Shown here: piece by piece, positions 1-7,253 of the stretch
Layout of the letters: every line of letters begins with the position of its first letter
Position numbering within the stretch: position 1 is the first letter of the stretch
Assembly (NCBI GenBank): GCA_036733345.1
Contig: DAINAR010000060.1
Location: 1 to 17,206 of the forward strand
Reading direction: 5' to 3'
Origin: JAFGMQ01 sp036733345
GTDB lineage: Bacteria; Desulfobacterota; DSM-4660; Desulfatiglandales; Desulfatiglandaceae
DNA: 17,206 bases
The notes under the pieces: model-generated
Databases searched by the model: none
Told to the model about the DNA's origin: nothing
What the model saw: only the letters and a program-made list of their open reading frames with translations
Translations under genes and position numbers: made by a program

Positions 1-15
1 CTTGAAAGCCTGTTA

Positions 16-111
16 TGGCGGAGAGGGTGGGATTCGAACCCACGTGCCCCGCTATCAACGGGACAAATCGATTTCGAGTCGATCCCGTTACGACCACTTC
101 GGTACCTCTCC
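16..111 (-). tRNA. tRNA-Ser (anticodon CGA)
   Basis: Read on the minus strand this gives a complete class II tRNA. The acceptor arm is GGAGAGG paired with CCTCTCC, followed by discriminator G and an encoded CCA. A D-arm follows, then an anticodon stem ATCGA/TCGAT around the loop CTCGAAA (anticodon CGA, reading UCG), a long variable arm (GTCCCGTT...GCGGGGC region) and a T-arm GTGGG-TTCGAAT-CCCAC. The long variable arm and the CGA anticodon identify serine. It lies 74 bp downstream of tadA on the same strand. tRNA-Ser next to tadA is also seen in other bacteria such as Bacillus. A small hairpin (CAGGC/GCCTG, 119-133) lies between the two genes. Confidence 0.96.
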
Positions 112-185
112 ACTACATCAGGCCCTAAGCCTGCTTTTAACTATAAAAACAGCAAAACCTTGAAAGTATTAGGATGTTATCCTGT

Positions 186-650
186 TTACTCTTTACCACG
201 CCGGCCACGGAAAAAATTCTGCATCAAGGCCCTGCATTGTTCTTCCATTATTCCGGGGACAATCTCTATGCTATGGTTCAAACGTTTGTCAGAGGCCAGG
301 TTGTAAAGGGATAATGCAGCACCTGCTTTTTCATCAAAGGCACCAAATGCCAGCCTCTCAATCCTTGCGTTGATTGCCGCCCCCATGCACATTATACAGG
401 GCTCAACAGTTACTACCAGGATGGTCCTGTTCAGCCTGTAATTTCCATATAATTGCCCGGCCTTTCTAATGGCCAGGATCTCGGCATGAGCAGTAGGATC
501 ATTCAGCGATATAGGCTGATTGCACGCCCTGGCCACAATCTTTCCCTCATTATCGGCCAGAACCGCACCTACAGGCACCTCTCCCATTTCAAGGCCTTTT
601 TCAGCCTCTTTGACAGCCTGGCTCATCAGATAATGAAGATCGGCCTTCAT
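186..650 (-). CDS. tadA: tRNA-specific adenosine deaminase TadA
   Basis: 154 aa, usual length for TadA. It deaminates the wobble adenosine (A34) to inosine in tRNA-Arg(ACG), in the cytoplasm, widening decoding of CGN codons. The zinc-dependent cytidine/deoxycytidylate deaminase signature is intact: His55-Ala-Glu57 (zinc ligand and proton-shuttle Glu) and Pro84-Cys85-x-x-Cys88 (zinc ligands). The N-terminal segment (LMSQAVKEAEKG, then EVPVGAVLAD) and the C-terminal MEEQCRALMQNFFRGRR segment are typical of TadA rather than of free-nucleoside deaminases. The ATG at 650 is the only normal start before an in-frame stop upstream; its ribosome-binding site is weak. It is transcribed toward the tRNA-Ser gene, and the upstream 280 bp separate it from the divergent HNH gene. 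Confidence 0.95.
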   Translation of the reverse strand: MKADLHYLMSQAVKEAEKGLEMGEVPVGAVLADNEGKIVARACNQPISLNDPTAHAEILAIRKAGQLYGNYRLNRTILVVTVEPCIMCMGAAINARIERLAFGAFDEKAGAALSLYNLASDKRLNHSIEIVPGIMEEQCRALMQNFFRGRRGKE

Positions 651-929
651 CGGTTTCTTACCATAATAAAATTCTACCAGTCAACTTATAGTTCCTGCCT
701 GTTGTTAAAGGGCGGTTTGACAAGCTATTTTCCGCCTCTATGTCCCAGGCAGTGATACCCTGTGGCGTGATTAGAACTCCTCATCACGCAGCAGTGTGGT
801 CAGTAATTATATATTTATTCGCCTGTGCAGTGTATAATATCATTGATTTGAAATAGTTAAAGTATATAATAAGAGATGTAAATTACCCAATTTTGGCGAA
901 AACGGCAAGGAAGAAATCATTCTTATATC
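651..929. other. Divergent spacer between tadA and the HNH gene
   Basis: No gene is seen. It holds a 7-bp stem hairpin (GCGTGAT at 765-771 with ATCACGC at 783-789, 11-nt loop), a plus-strand TTGACA at 717-722 with a poor TATGTC 16 bp later, and the better promoter for the HNH gene listed separately. No clear minus-strand promoter for tadA could be picked. Confidence 0.5.
843..870 (+). promoter_or_regulatory. Candidate sigma-70 promoter of the HNH gene
   Basis: TTGATT at 843-848 and a perfect TATAAT at 865-870 with a 16-bp spacer. The start point would be near 877, about 50 nt before the HNH start codon. Inferred from consensus only. Confidence 0.5.
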
Positions 930-1253
930 ATGGAGTTTGAAACCCTTATTATCACTGAAGAACAGGTTAGGCGCGAAAAGGAAAAGGCGCGCAGCCTGAG
1001 ACGCACCGCCTGGTGGAACAGGAAGGTCCAGGAAGGAATATGCTATTACTGCCATAAGAAATTCCCGAAAGACCAGATTACAATGGATCATATAGTCCCT
1101 ATCAGCCGCGGCGGAAAAAGCAGAAAAGGAAATATAGTTGCAGCCTGCAAGGAATGCAATAACAGAAAAAAATACCTGCTCCCTCTGGAATGGGAAGAAT
1201 ACCTCAAATCATTAGCATCGGATCTCTCTGAATATCCTGATAACAATCCTTGA
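930..1253 (+). CDS. Small HNH endonuclease-fold protein
   Basis: 107 aa. It has a clear zinc-finger HNH nuclease core: Cys38-x-x-Cys41, then Asp53-His54 (start of the catalytic beta-beta-alpha motif), the RGG at 60-62, Asn68, then Cys73-x-x-Cys76-Asn77-x-x-Lys. These match stand-alone bacterial HNH proteins (DHIVP...N...C..CN..K pattern). The N-terminus (residues 10-35) is basic and helical, rich in Arg and Lys, and could contact DNA. The reaction would be metal-dependent nicking or cutting of nucleic acid; the target cannot be read from sequence. An AAGGAAG at 907-913 lies further upstream (16 nt) than usual for a Shine-Dalgarno, so the start is slightly uncertain, though no alternative is better. 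The stop is one base from the stop of the convergent SAM hydroxide adenosyltransferase gene. No intron or intein surrounds it, so a homing role is not indicated. Confidence 0.85.
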   Translation: MEFETLIITEEQVRREKEKARSLRRTAWWNRKVQEGICYYCHKKFPKDQITMDHIVPISRGGKSRKGNIVAACKECNNRKKYLLPLEWEEYLKSLASDLSEYPDNNP

Positions 1254-1254
1254 T

Positions 1255-2079
1255 TTACAGACAATATAAAGAGATTTCATATCCGATAATTTCTTTTTGC
1301 TCCATGGCCAGTTTATCGCTGGCACGACCCGAATTTACAGCAATCTCAAGGAACCCTGAACTCCCTATAATAGCAAGCATATCTCCCGTCTTTGCATCTG
1401 AATATGTGCCGGAAAGTCCTTCTATGACAATATCTCCAATCCTTATGACAGGTTTTGATTCCCTGAGGAATTTTTGCAGGTCTTCTTCGTGAATATTGGA
1501 TATCAGGTTTCCGAAATGATCAACTCTCATTATTTGCCCGGAAAGCATTTTTCCTTTTGAATACCTGGATTTGGTTTCTACCGGCGAAGGCAAACAAAAT
1601 TTAACCGCATCATCTATCTCTATCCCAATATCCAATGGATCTGCTCCATAGGACAGATGGGCTGACACAGGTGCAAATATATCCCTTCCATGAAATGTAT
1701 GGCTGACATTTTTGAGGAAATATCTCCTTTCTGTAATATGGATAACACCTGGATGCTCATTTGATGTTATGACCGGCCATAGTACCCCATTGTCAGGGCC
1801 AACAAAGATATAGTCTTCTGTTTTTACCAGAATCGGGCGTCTCTCGCTGCCTACTCCCGGATCAACCACAACCAGATGTACAGTCCCTTTTGGAAAAAAG
1901 CGGTAGGTCTCCATTAAAAGGCTTGCAGCATGCATTATGGAGCCAGGTTTTATAAGATGACTGATATCTACCACAGTTGCATTCTGATTTATGGAAAGTA
2001 TTACACCTTTCATGATCCCCACATAAGGATCACTAAGCCCGAAATCAGTAAGGATTGTGATAAGTCCGGAGGCCTTCAT
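1255..2079 (-). CDS. SAM hydroxide adenosyltransferase (SAM hydrolase, DUF62 family)
   Basis: 274 aa from the ATG at 2079. An in-frame start 18 codons further upstream would overlap the sirtuin gene and is less likely, because the family normally begins just before the ITxLTDFG strand. Family members split S-adenosylmethionine with water into adenosine and methionine, and are related to the fluorinases and chlorinases. Visible motifs: TDFGLSDPYVG 11-21, DPGVGSERR 73-81, GPDNG 94-98, FHGRDIFAP 129-137, DHFGNLISN 187-195 and a C-terminal GSSGFLEIAVN 239-249. Asp73 and Arg80 have the 7-residue spacing of the hydrolase-type Asp-Arg pair, with His130 in place for the third residue, which argues for the hydroxide enzyme rather than a halogenase. 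It is the last gene of a three-gene operon, 4 bp after the sirtuin. Its physiological role is not settled in any organism; SAM or adenosine homeostasis is the usual guess. Confidence 0.9.
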   Translation of the reverse strand: MKASGLITILTDFGLSDPYVGIMKGVILSINQNATVVDISHLIKPGSIMHAASLLMETYRFFPKGTVHLVVVDPGVGSERRPILVKTEDYIFVGPDNGVLWPVITSNEHPGVIHITERRYFLKNVSHTFHGRDIFAPVSAHLSYGADPLDIGIEIDDAVKFCLPSPVETKSRYSKGKMLSGQIMRVDHFGNLISNIHEEDLQKFLRESKPVIRIGDIVIEGLSGTYSDAKTGDMLAIIGSSGFLEIAVNSGRASDKLAMEQKEIIGYEISLYCL

Positions 2080-2083
2080 GCCA

Positions 2084-2806
2084 CTAATCCAAAAGTCTTG
2101 GTACAATCTCTCCAGCCTTGCCGTGAAAAGCAAAATCCATGAATTGTGAATTCGGTGTCGCTTCCAGATTTATCTCTGCCACAATCGCACCCCCATCCTT
2201 TGCCTGAAAGGCCAGTGAAGAGGCAGGCTGAACTACGCTTGATGTACCTATGACAAGCATTATATCACAGTTCTTTGAGGCATCTACAGCCCTGTTAAGG
2301 AGTTCGCCGTCAAGTGATTCACCAAACCAGACCACATGGGGACGCAAAAGGCCCCCGCATGTCTTGCATTTGGGCAAAGGACCCATATCGGGTGAAAGAT
2401 CCAGAGTAATTTCATTGCACCTGGTGCATCTCACCTTCCACAGGTTGCCATGTATTTCAAGTAAGTTTTTACTGCCTGCAAGGAGGTGAAGCCCGTCCAC
2501 ATTCTGGCTGATAAGAGTAAAAGAGGGCTTAATCCGCTCAAGATCAACAAGAGCCTTATGAGCCGGGTTAAAGGTTAGCTTGCTTATCAGATCCCGACGC
2601 CAGTTATAAAATTCCCACACAAGTTCCGGATCTCTTTCAAAAGCGTACGGTGTGGCTAATTCCATTACATCGTGGTTGCGCCAGAGACCGCCTTCGCCCC
2701 TGAATGTCGGCACACCGCTTTCAGCTGAAATGCCGGCCCCGGTTAATACGGTCACCCTTTCTGCACCCTTAATGGCATTTTTCAATGCGCTGATTTCTTT
2801 TTCCAT
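2084..2806 (-). CDS. cobB: NAD-dependent protein deacylase, CobB-type sirtuin
   Basis: 240 aa, a normal length for a bacterial sirtuin. It removes acyl groups from protein lysines using NAD, yielding nicotinamide and O-acyl-ADP-ribose. Motifs in order: NAD-binding GAGISAESGVPTFRG at 23-37, TyrxxArg at Tyr67/Arg70, QNVDGLH at 101-107, catalytic His119 in IHGNLW, a four-Cys zinc ribbon (Cys127, Cys130, Cys147, Cys150) and GTSSVVQPA at 187-195. The Tyr-x-x-Arg pair is the signature of class III sirtuins (CobB/SIRT5 type), which accept succinyl and other acidic acyl groups as well as acetyl. A Shine-Dalgarno AAGGAAA lies 6-8 nt before the ATG. It sits 17 bp after the 699-aa gene and 4 bp before the SAM hydrolase gene, so all three are probably one transcript. 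The complete zinc ribbon makes it a housekeeping-type sirtuin, unlike the SIR2 domains of defence systems. Confidence 0.94.
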   Translation of the reverse strand: MEKEISALKNAIKGAERVTVLTGAGISAESGVPTFRGEGGLWRNHDVMELATPYAFERDPELVWEFYNWRRDLISKLTFNPAHKALVDLERIKPSFTLISQNVDGLHLLAGSKNLLEIHGNLWKVRCTRCNEITLDLSPDMGPLPKCKTCGGLLRPHVVWFGESLDGELLNRAVDASKNCDIMLVIGTSSVVQPASSLAFQAKDGGAIVAEINLEATPNSQFMDFAFHGKAGEIVPRLLD

Positions 2807-2823
2807 AAGCGTTTCCTTTCACT

Positions 2824-4923
2824 TTATAATTTTACCTGCTTCCCTCCAGCCCGGCAGCTCTCAATCAATGCCCTCGCCTTTTCCCTCAGATCAAGGGCAA
2901 ATGAATCGCCTTCGGCAATACCCTTTTGTATCATGGCCAGTATATCATAAAAAAGGTTCCAACCCTGCATCTCTTTTCTGAATTTTCCAATAAGGGGATT
3001 GAGGCCTGAAGTCAACTCCCTGATTTTCCGGTCAAGACGCTCACCGCCGTTCAGTATAAAATCAATCAGCTGTTCCACATCCGTGCCGGATTTATCAGCA
3101 ATCATGGAGGCAGCCTTAAGTGCAAATCGCAAATATACAAGCGTTACAGGGATCCCTGATATAAAACAACCTGTATAGGGATCAAGTTCTGCCTTTATAT
3201 CACTTATCCCCCATGGTAGGACACGGGCGTAAAAAGAAAAAACAAGGATACGAAGGTAATCCCCTATATGTTTATCCATCTCCGCAGATCTAAGGAGATC
3301 AGCATTAGTCAGATCCTTGTCATGCCTCATTACAAGACCGCTTTTGTGAAGGCAGCGCAATTTGTTTTCACCGCCCTGCAGCACCGACATAATATATGCC
3401 TGATCCTCGGCACGGCCTATAAACGCTGGAGTAAAAGGCCGGTGTTTCATCAGCGAATCAACAAGTATACCAGTCGTTCCTCCGGTAACATGTATCCGCT
3501 GGATACAATAACTCTTTCCGTCAATTTTATCTTCCTCATAACGGGTCATCATTTCAGCTTCCGTTGAAACGGCCTGGGGAAGTCGGCTGAAAAAAACAAG
3601 ATCTTCACCATATATACCGTTTTCGGGAACCTTTATATCCGGGGTGAACAATGATTCTTTAACATCATTACGGTTAACAAGTGCGCCCGCTATCATTCCA
3701 AGTTCAACCTTATTTCCGAAACTGTCAATTCCCTGCGAACCCCATAGTGGTGTCTTAAGGTGATCAAATGCGGAATACCCTGTCTGTTCTGCAAGTTCTT
3801 CCTGCGGAAAGACCTGATCCAGGTCGATCTTGAATGTGGCTTTGACACCTGAGTCCATAAATACATGCCAGAATGCGGATACTGCCTTTAAAAAACTGTA
3901 ATGCCTCCCGTATTCCCCATCCACGCCCAACAGATTATTCAGGACGTCATGGTCAGAAGAATCAAAATATCTTCCTGCCGCAGGCAGCAATACCTCATTT
4001 GTCATTCCTGCCGTGTCAGTCTCGCTGAATATAAAGATATTCAAATGCCGAAATTTCTTCATGTCCATTCCGTATTCAATATATTCCCTTGCCATGTCCC
4101 TTAAGCCAGGGTGGGTAACGGAAACTGAAAGGGCGCAATTGAGCCTGTGATCTTTCCCTGCTGTTCCATGCACCTTTTCAAACTCCACTGCCTTCTCCAG
4201 GCCCTCAAGTCCGTGCAGGATCTCGCTGTTTTCAAAAGCCATGTCAACAGGCACAGGATGATCGTACCACCAGACCTGGCCTTCCCGAATGACTTGTTTC
4301 AGTTTCTGTCTGTTCTCAGTGCTGATGTTTAGATTATCTAAAGTATGTGGATTACCTGGAGCAGTAATAAGGATATTTGAAGTGAACAGGATCTGATTTA
4401 CAGGATCACTGATCGGAGAGGGGTTAAGTCTGGAAATCCTGATCTTCCTCTTCTCCCTTAAAAGTTTTATATTTTCATCTCTTGATCGATTATCCCTTAA
4501 CGAAAGGCCTTCAGGAAAAAATATCTTCCAGATTCTGTTGATCGTCTGATCATAGTCTTTTACTTCACCCTCATTAATCAGCCATAGATACAGCCCGTTC
4601 AACTCCTCTGCAAAACCTTTGTCAGCAAAACATCTGTCTTCTATCTCGGATAAAACCAGATCCAGCCCTTCAAGGTAAAACCGCACTGTTTGACCCCATC
4701 CTGGATCATCTTTAAAAGACTCTAAAAATCTCAGTGCATTTTTGCTTTGAGAATGAGCTTCTCCACACAATCCTATCAGGAAAGCTGCGTTAAGGGTCCC
4801 GGCTATCGAATAATCATCAGTCCTGTCCGGCTTGAACTGGTCTTCGACCATTATGCCACAAACAGGCTTTGATGTTTCAGAACCAATGATATGGCTGATA
4901 ATTGTCCTGAATTTTTCCTTCAT
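2824..4923 (-). CDS. Unrecognised 699-aa protein with glycosyltransferase-like motifs
   Basis: I do not recognise this family with confidence. It looks cytoplasmic: no signal peptide or convincing membrane segments. Residues 1-160 are mainly helical, with a hydrophilic linker near 140-175. The central part (about 175-510) contains several features reminiscent of GT-A nucleotide-sugar transferases: a strand-turn segment SVSVTHPGLRDMARE (266-280), a KIDLDQVFP segment (365-373) that could serve as the metal-binding DxD, and GRAEDQAY (503-510), resembling the late acidic ED motif. A conserved-looking WWYDHPVPVD lies at 218-227. The C-terminal third (540-699) is again helical. It is the first gene of an operon with a sirtuin and a SAM hydroxide adenosyltransferase (17-bp and 4-bp gaps). 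The start at 4923 has only a weak ribosome-binding site. The glycosyltransferase reading is inference and could be wrong; the open reading frame itself is secure. Confidence 0.85.
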   Translation of the reverse strand: MKEKFRTIISHIIGSETSKPVCGIMVEDQFKPDRTDDYSIAGTLNAAFLIGLCGEAHSQSKNALRFLESFKDDPGWGQTVRFYLEGLDLVLSEIEDRCFADKGFAEELNGLYLWLINEGEVKDYDQTINRIWKIFFPEGLSLRDNRSRDENIKLLREKRKIRISRLNPSPISDPVNQILFTSNILITAPGNPHTLDNLNISTENRQKLKQVIREGQVWWYDHPVPVDMAFENSEILHGLEGLEKAVEFEKVHGTAGKDHRLNCALSVSVTHPGLRDMAREYIEYGMDMKKFRHLNIFIFSETDTAGMTNEVLLPAAGRYFDSSDHDVLNNLLGVDGEYGRHYSFLKAVSAFWHVFMDSGVKATFKIDLDQVFPQEELAEQTGYSAFDHLKTPLWGSQGIDSFGNKVELGMIAGALVNRNDVKESLFTPDIKVPENGIYGEDLVFFSRLPQAVSTEAEMMTRYEEDKIDGKSYCIQRIHVTGGTTGILVDSLMKHRPFTPAFIGRAEDQAYIMSVLQGGENKLRCLHKSGLVMRHDKDLTNADLLRSAEMDKHIGDYLRILVFSFYARVLPWGISDIKAELDPYTGCFISGIPVTLVYLRFALKAASMIADKSGTDVEQLIDFILNGGERLDRKIRELTSGLNPLIGKFRKEMQGWNLFYDILAMIQKGIAEGDSFALDLREKARALIESCRAGGKQVKL

Positions 4924-5184
4924 GATCTGTCTTTAAGGACCATTTTTTTCTGGCTGTCTTCAAGTTATCCTATTGAATATTCATAAACATACAAAAAAAC
5001 AACCTTTTATTTCAACCCCCCCCACGCACCTCTTGAAAATTTCAAGTGCTGATTTCATTCCCAATACATAAATTATAGGTCGGATTTTGTGCGCAGGCAT
5101 TTCTTTTAAGCTGCTTTTTTGATATAATGAAACATAACTTTTAGAATTCATGCATCAAAAAAAATATTGTAAATAGGATTAAGG
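4924..5184. other. Divergent promoter region with an 8-C tract and a palindrome
   Basis: Spacer between the minus-strand operon and the peptidase gene. It holds a run of eight C (5016-5023), a perfect 7-bp inverted repeat with a 1-nt centre (CTTGAAA-A-TTTCAAG, 5032-5046), and a possible minus-strand promoter (TTGAAA at 5010-5015 and TATGTT at 4986-4991, 18-bp spacer). The C run abuts that -35 element. The peptidase promoter is listed separately. Confidence 0.45.
5120..5128 (+). promoter_or_regulatory. Extended -10 promoter of the C25 peptidase gene
   Basis: TGA followed by a perfect TATAAT gives an extended -10 element (TGnTATAAT). No good -35 is present 16-18 bp upstream. Transcription would begin near 5135, leaving a 50-nt leader with an AGGA (5175-5178) six nt before the ATG. 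Confidence 0.45.
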
Positions 5185-7194
5185 ATGAAAAAATCAAACA
5201 TTATTTTAATATTAGTATTTACCATGCTCCTCGGCCCGATCGGATCTCTTTGTGCCGAAAGCATTTCGTTTACATTAAATACCAACCCATATGAAATAAT
5301 AAGGGATTCGGAGGGATTTGATCATGTGAACATGGAAGGATACAGACCTACAGGTGCACCTGGAAATCCCCTGCTGCCCTTCAAGGTCTTCAACATACTT
5401 GTCCCCCCGGATATCATCTGGGGTACGCTTGAACTCAGCATCAATGGAATTGTCAGTGACCTGCTTCCGGGGACCTTTAACATCAGGCCCGCCGCCCCTG
5501 ATGCAGCCGGTGTTGACGGGAGCCTGATATATTCATGGGGATCATCAAAAAATATCCTTGACGAAAAGGACATGGACATATATGGCGAAGATGCCTTTTA
5601 TCCTGCGGAGTGTCTTTGTCTGCTTCCTTATTCACAGTTGAGAAAGTGGAAATACACCAAGGTTGGATTTTATCCTCTCCAGTACAACCCGGTCTCAGGC
5701 CAGCTCAAACTGATCAGCAGTGCTGAAGTTGAAATCAGTTTCCAGCGCTCAGCTGAAAAGACGTCTTCAAAATTATTAAACGATAAGGTGATGGATCACC
5801 TTGCCCCCGATACATTCCATAACTATAAATCAGGGCTTCAGTGGTATGCCCCTTCTGAAACTAATGACAGGCAGGGCCTGCTTGAGGATTCCAACAGCAA
5901 GGCAACCCAGGCTGATCAGCCGAACGTTACATATGACTATGTAATTATTACCACCAATGCAATTGTCAGCAACAGCCAGAAACTGGCAGGCTTCATATCG
6001 CACAAGACTTCAAGGGGATTTTCCGTTCTTGTCGTAACCGAAACAGACTTCGGCGGTCTTACAGGAAAAGCGCCCGACCACAAGGCGGAGAAGATCAGGC
6101 AATGGCTTATAAACAATTATAGTACATACGGTATAGAATATGTACTTTTAATTGGTAATCCGTGTCCCTACGAATATGTAGGTGGCGAGGGTGATATCCC
6201 CATGAAGATGTGCTGGCCGCGATATGGTGCCGGTTCAGATGAAAATTCTCCTACTGACGGCTTTTATGCGGACCTCACCGGCAACTGGGACATTGATGGT
6301 GATGGTTATTACGGAGAATGGTCAGACTATACTGCTTTAGGCGGCGTTGACTTTGCCATGGAGGTATGGGTGGGAAGGATTCCGGTCTATTCCCCAGATT
6401 ACACCACTCTGGACAGTATCCTGCAGAAGATCATCAACTATGAAAAAAGTGCGGCTACAGGGTGGCGTAAAAATATCCTCCTTCCCATGGGCTTTCAAGA
6501 TGTCGGTTATGATGGTGCACCGCTTGGAGAACAGATGAGGGATGATTATCTTGTCCCAAGGGGCCGGTCAGCATGGAGGCAGTACCAGCAGGGGAGCGGG
6601 GCCTGCTCACTTGACTCCGCCTGTTCAAGTGAAGAAGAGCTTCGGGGAGGTACAGTGGTCATGGACCGCTGGGCCGCCAATCATTACGGCATTGTATGCT
6701 GGTGGGGCCATGGAAGTGCTACATCCACTATTGTCGGGTATACCACCCCCACCAATTGCAATGACGGGACCCTTTTCAGCAGCAGCCAGGCCTCCGTACT
6801 TGATGATACACATCCTTCATTTACATATCAATGCTCATGTACCAACGGCTACCCTGAGGATAGCAGCAACCTCCAGTACTCCATTCTTAAGAAAGGAGGT
6901 ATTTCCACTGTGTCCGCATCAAGGGTCTCGTGGTTTAATGATGGCGTATTCTATGGAGATTTTGACGGCAGTTCCACAAACTCCGGGATCGGTTATGAAT
7001 ATGTAGAGAGACTTACACGGCCCCTTCCGGGCGGAAGGGCCTTATACGAGGCCAAACTTGCGGTCGTGCCTGATCTTTCTTACGATACAAGACTGATGAA
7101 CCAGTATGATTTCAACCTCTACGGAGATCCTTCTGTCATGGCCGCTATTGTGGGAGGACTGCCTTTTCTGCCCCTGCTTCTGCTTGGCAATTGA
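5185..7194 (+). CDS. Secreted C25 (gingipain-family) cysteine peptidase
   Basis: 669 aa with an N-terminal signal peptide (residues 1-24: Lys-Lys, a hydrophobic core, likely cleavage after Ser-Leu-Cys-Ala). The Cys is not in a lipobox, so an exported soluble protein is expected. Residues about 28-245 form a propeptide-like region similar to that ahead of C25 domains. The peptidase domain runs from the TYDYVIIT strand (249-256) to the end. His509 in WWGHGSAT is the likely catalytic His, and Cys552 in CTNG is the likely nucleophile, by comparison with the Cys-Val-Asn-Gly of gingipain R. LYGDPS (645-650) matches the conserved GDPS near the gingipain domain end. An Asp-rich DIDGDGYYGE (369-378) looks like a calcium loop. 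There is no sorting domain after the catalytic domain; the chain ends in a short hydrophobic PFLPLLLLGN. Cleavage specificity cannot be read. It is monocistronic, ending at a hairpin shared with tkt. Confidence 0.88.
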   Translation: MKKSNIILILVFTMLLGPIGSLCAESISFTLNTNPYEIIRDSEGFDHVNMEGYRPTGAPGNPLLPFKVFNILVPPDIIWGTLELSINGIVSDLLPGTFNIRPAAPDAAGVDGSLIYSWGSSKNILDEKDMDIYGEDAFYPAECLCLLPYSQLRKWKYTKVGFYPLQYNPVSGQLKLISSAEVEISFQRSAEKTSSKLLNDKVMDHLAPDTFHNYKSGLQWYAPSETNDRQGLLEDSNSKATQADQPNVTYDYVIITTNAIVSNSQKLAGFISHKTSRGFSVLVVTETDFGGLTGKAPDHKAEKIRQWLINNYSTYGIEYVLLIGNPCPYEYVGGEGDIPMKMCWPRYGAGSDENSPTDGFYADLTGNWDIDGDGYYGEWSDYTALGGVDFAMEVWVGRIPVYSPDYTTLDSILQKIINYEKSAATGWRKNILLPMGFQDVGYDGAPLGEQMRDDYLVPRGRSAWRQYQQGSGACSLDSACSSEEELRGGTVVMDRWAANHYGIVCWWGHGSATSTIVGYTTPTNCNDGTLFSSSQASVLDDTHPSFTYQCSCTNGYPEDSSNLQYSILKKGGISTVSASRVSWFNDGVFYGDFDGSSTNSGIGYEYVERLTRPLPGGRALYEAKLAVVPDLSYDTRLMNQYDFNLYGDPSVMAAIVGGLPFLPLLLLGN

Positions 7195-7203
7195 TGCGAC
7201 ATA

Positions 7204-7250
7204 AAGCCCGGGATTACACAGAAATATTCCTTTTATGTATTCCCGGGTTT
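7204..7250. terminator. Bidirectional terminator between the peptidase gene and tkt
   Basis: Imperfect inverted repeat. CCCGGGATTACA (7207-7218) pairs with TGTATTCCCGGG (7236-7247) with one mismatch, and flanking AAG/TTT extend the stem through a G-U pair. It lies between two convergent genes and has AT-rich flanks on both sides, so it can serve both. Confidence 0.7.
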
Positions 7251-7253
7251 AAT

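Noticed and set aside
453..755. A 100-codon plus-strand frame antisense to tadA.
   Set aside because: It is antisense to the conserved tadA coding sequence and has no recognisable domain.
840..1091. An 83-codon minus-strand frame over the HNH start.
   Set aside because: It overlaps the HNH motifs antisense, has no ribosome-binding site and shows no protein-like signature.
2084..2806. SIR2 gene plus nearby HNH nuclease as a possible anti-phage defence island.
   Set aside because: The sirtuin is a compact CobB type with full zinc ribbon and class III Tyr/Arg pair. The HNH gene is on the opposite strand with its own promoter candidate, and no restriction, argonaute, STAND or other defence partner is present.
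5205..5256. Possible lipoprotein signal in the peptidase N-terminus because of Cys23.
   Set aside because: The residues before it (Gly-Ser-Leu) do not match the lipobox, which needs Gly or Ala before the Cys; a type I cleavage after Ala24 fits better.
6542..7006. A 154-codon plus-strand frame inside the C25 peptidase gene.
   Set aside because: It lies wholly within the peptidase gene in another frame, is Pro/His-rich without any known motif, and covers the peptidase catalytic region, which is clearly the coding frame.
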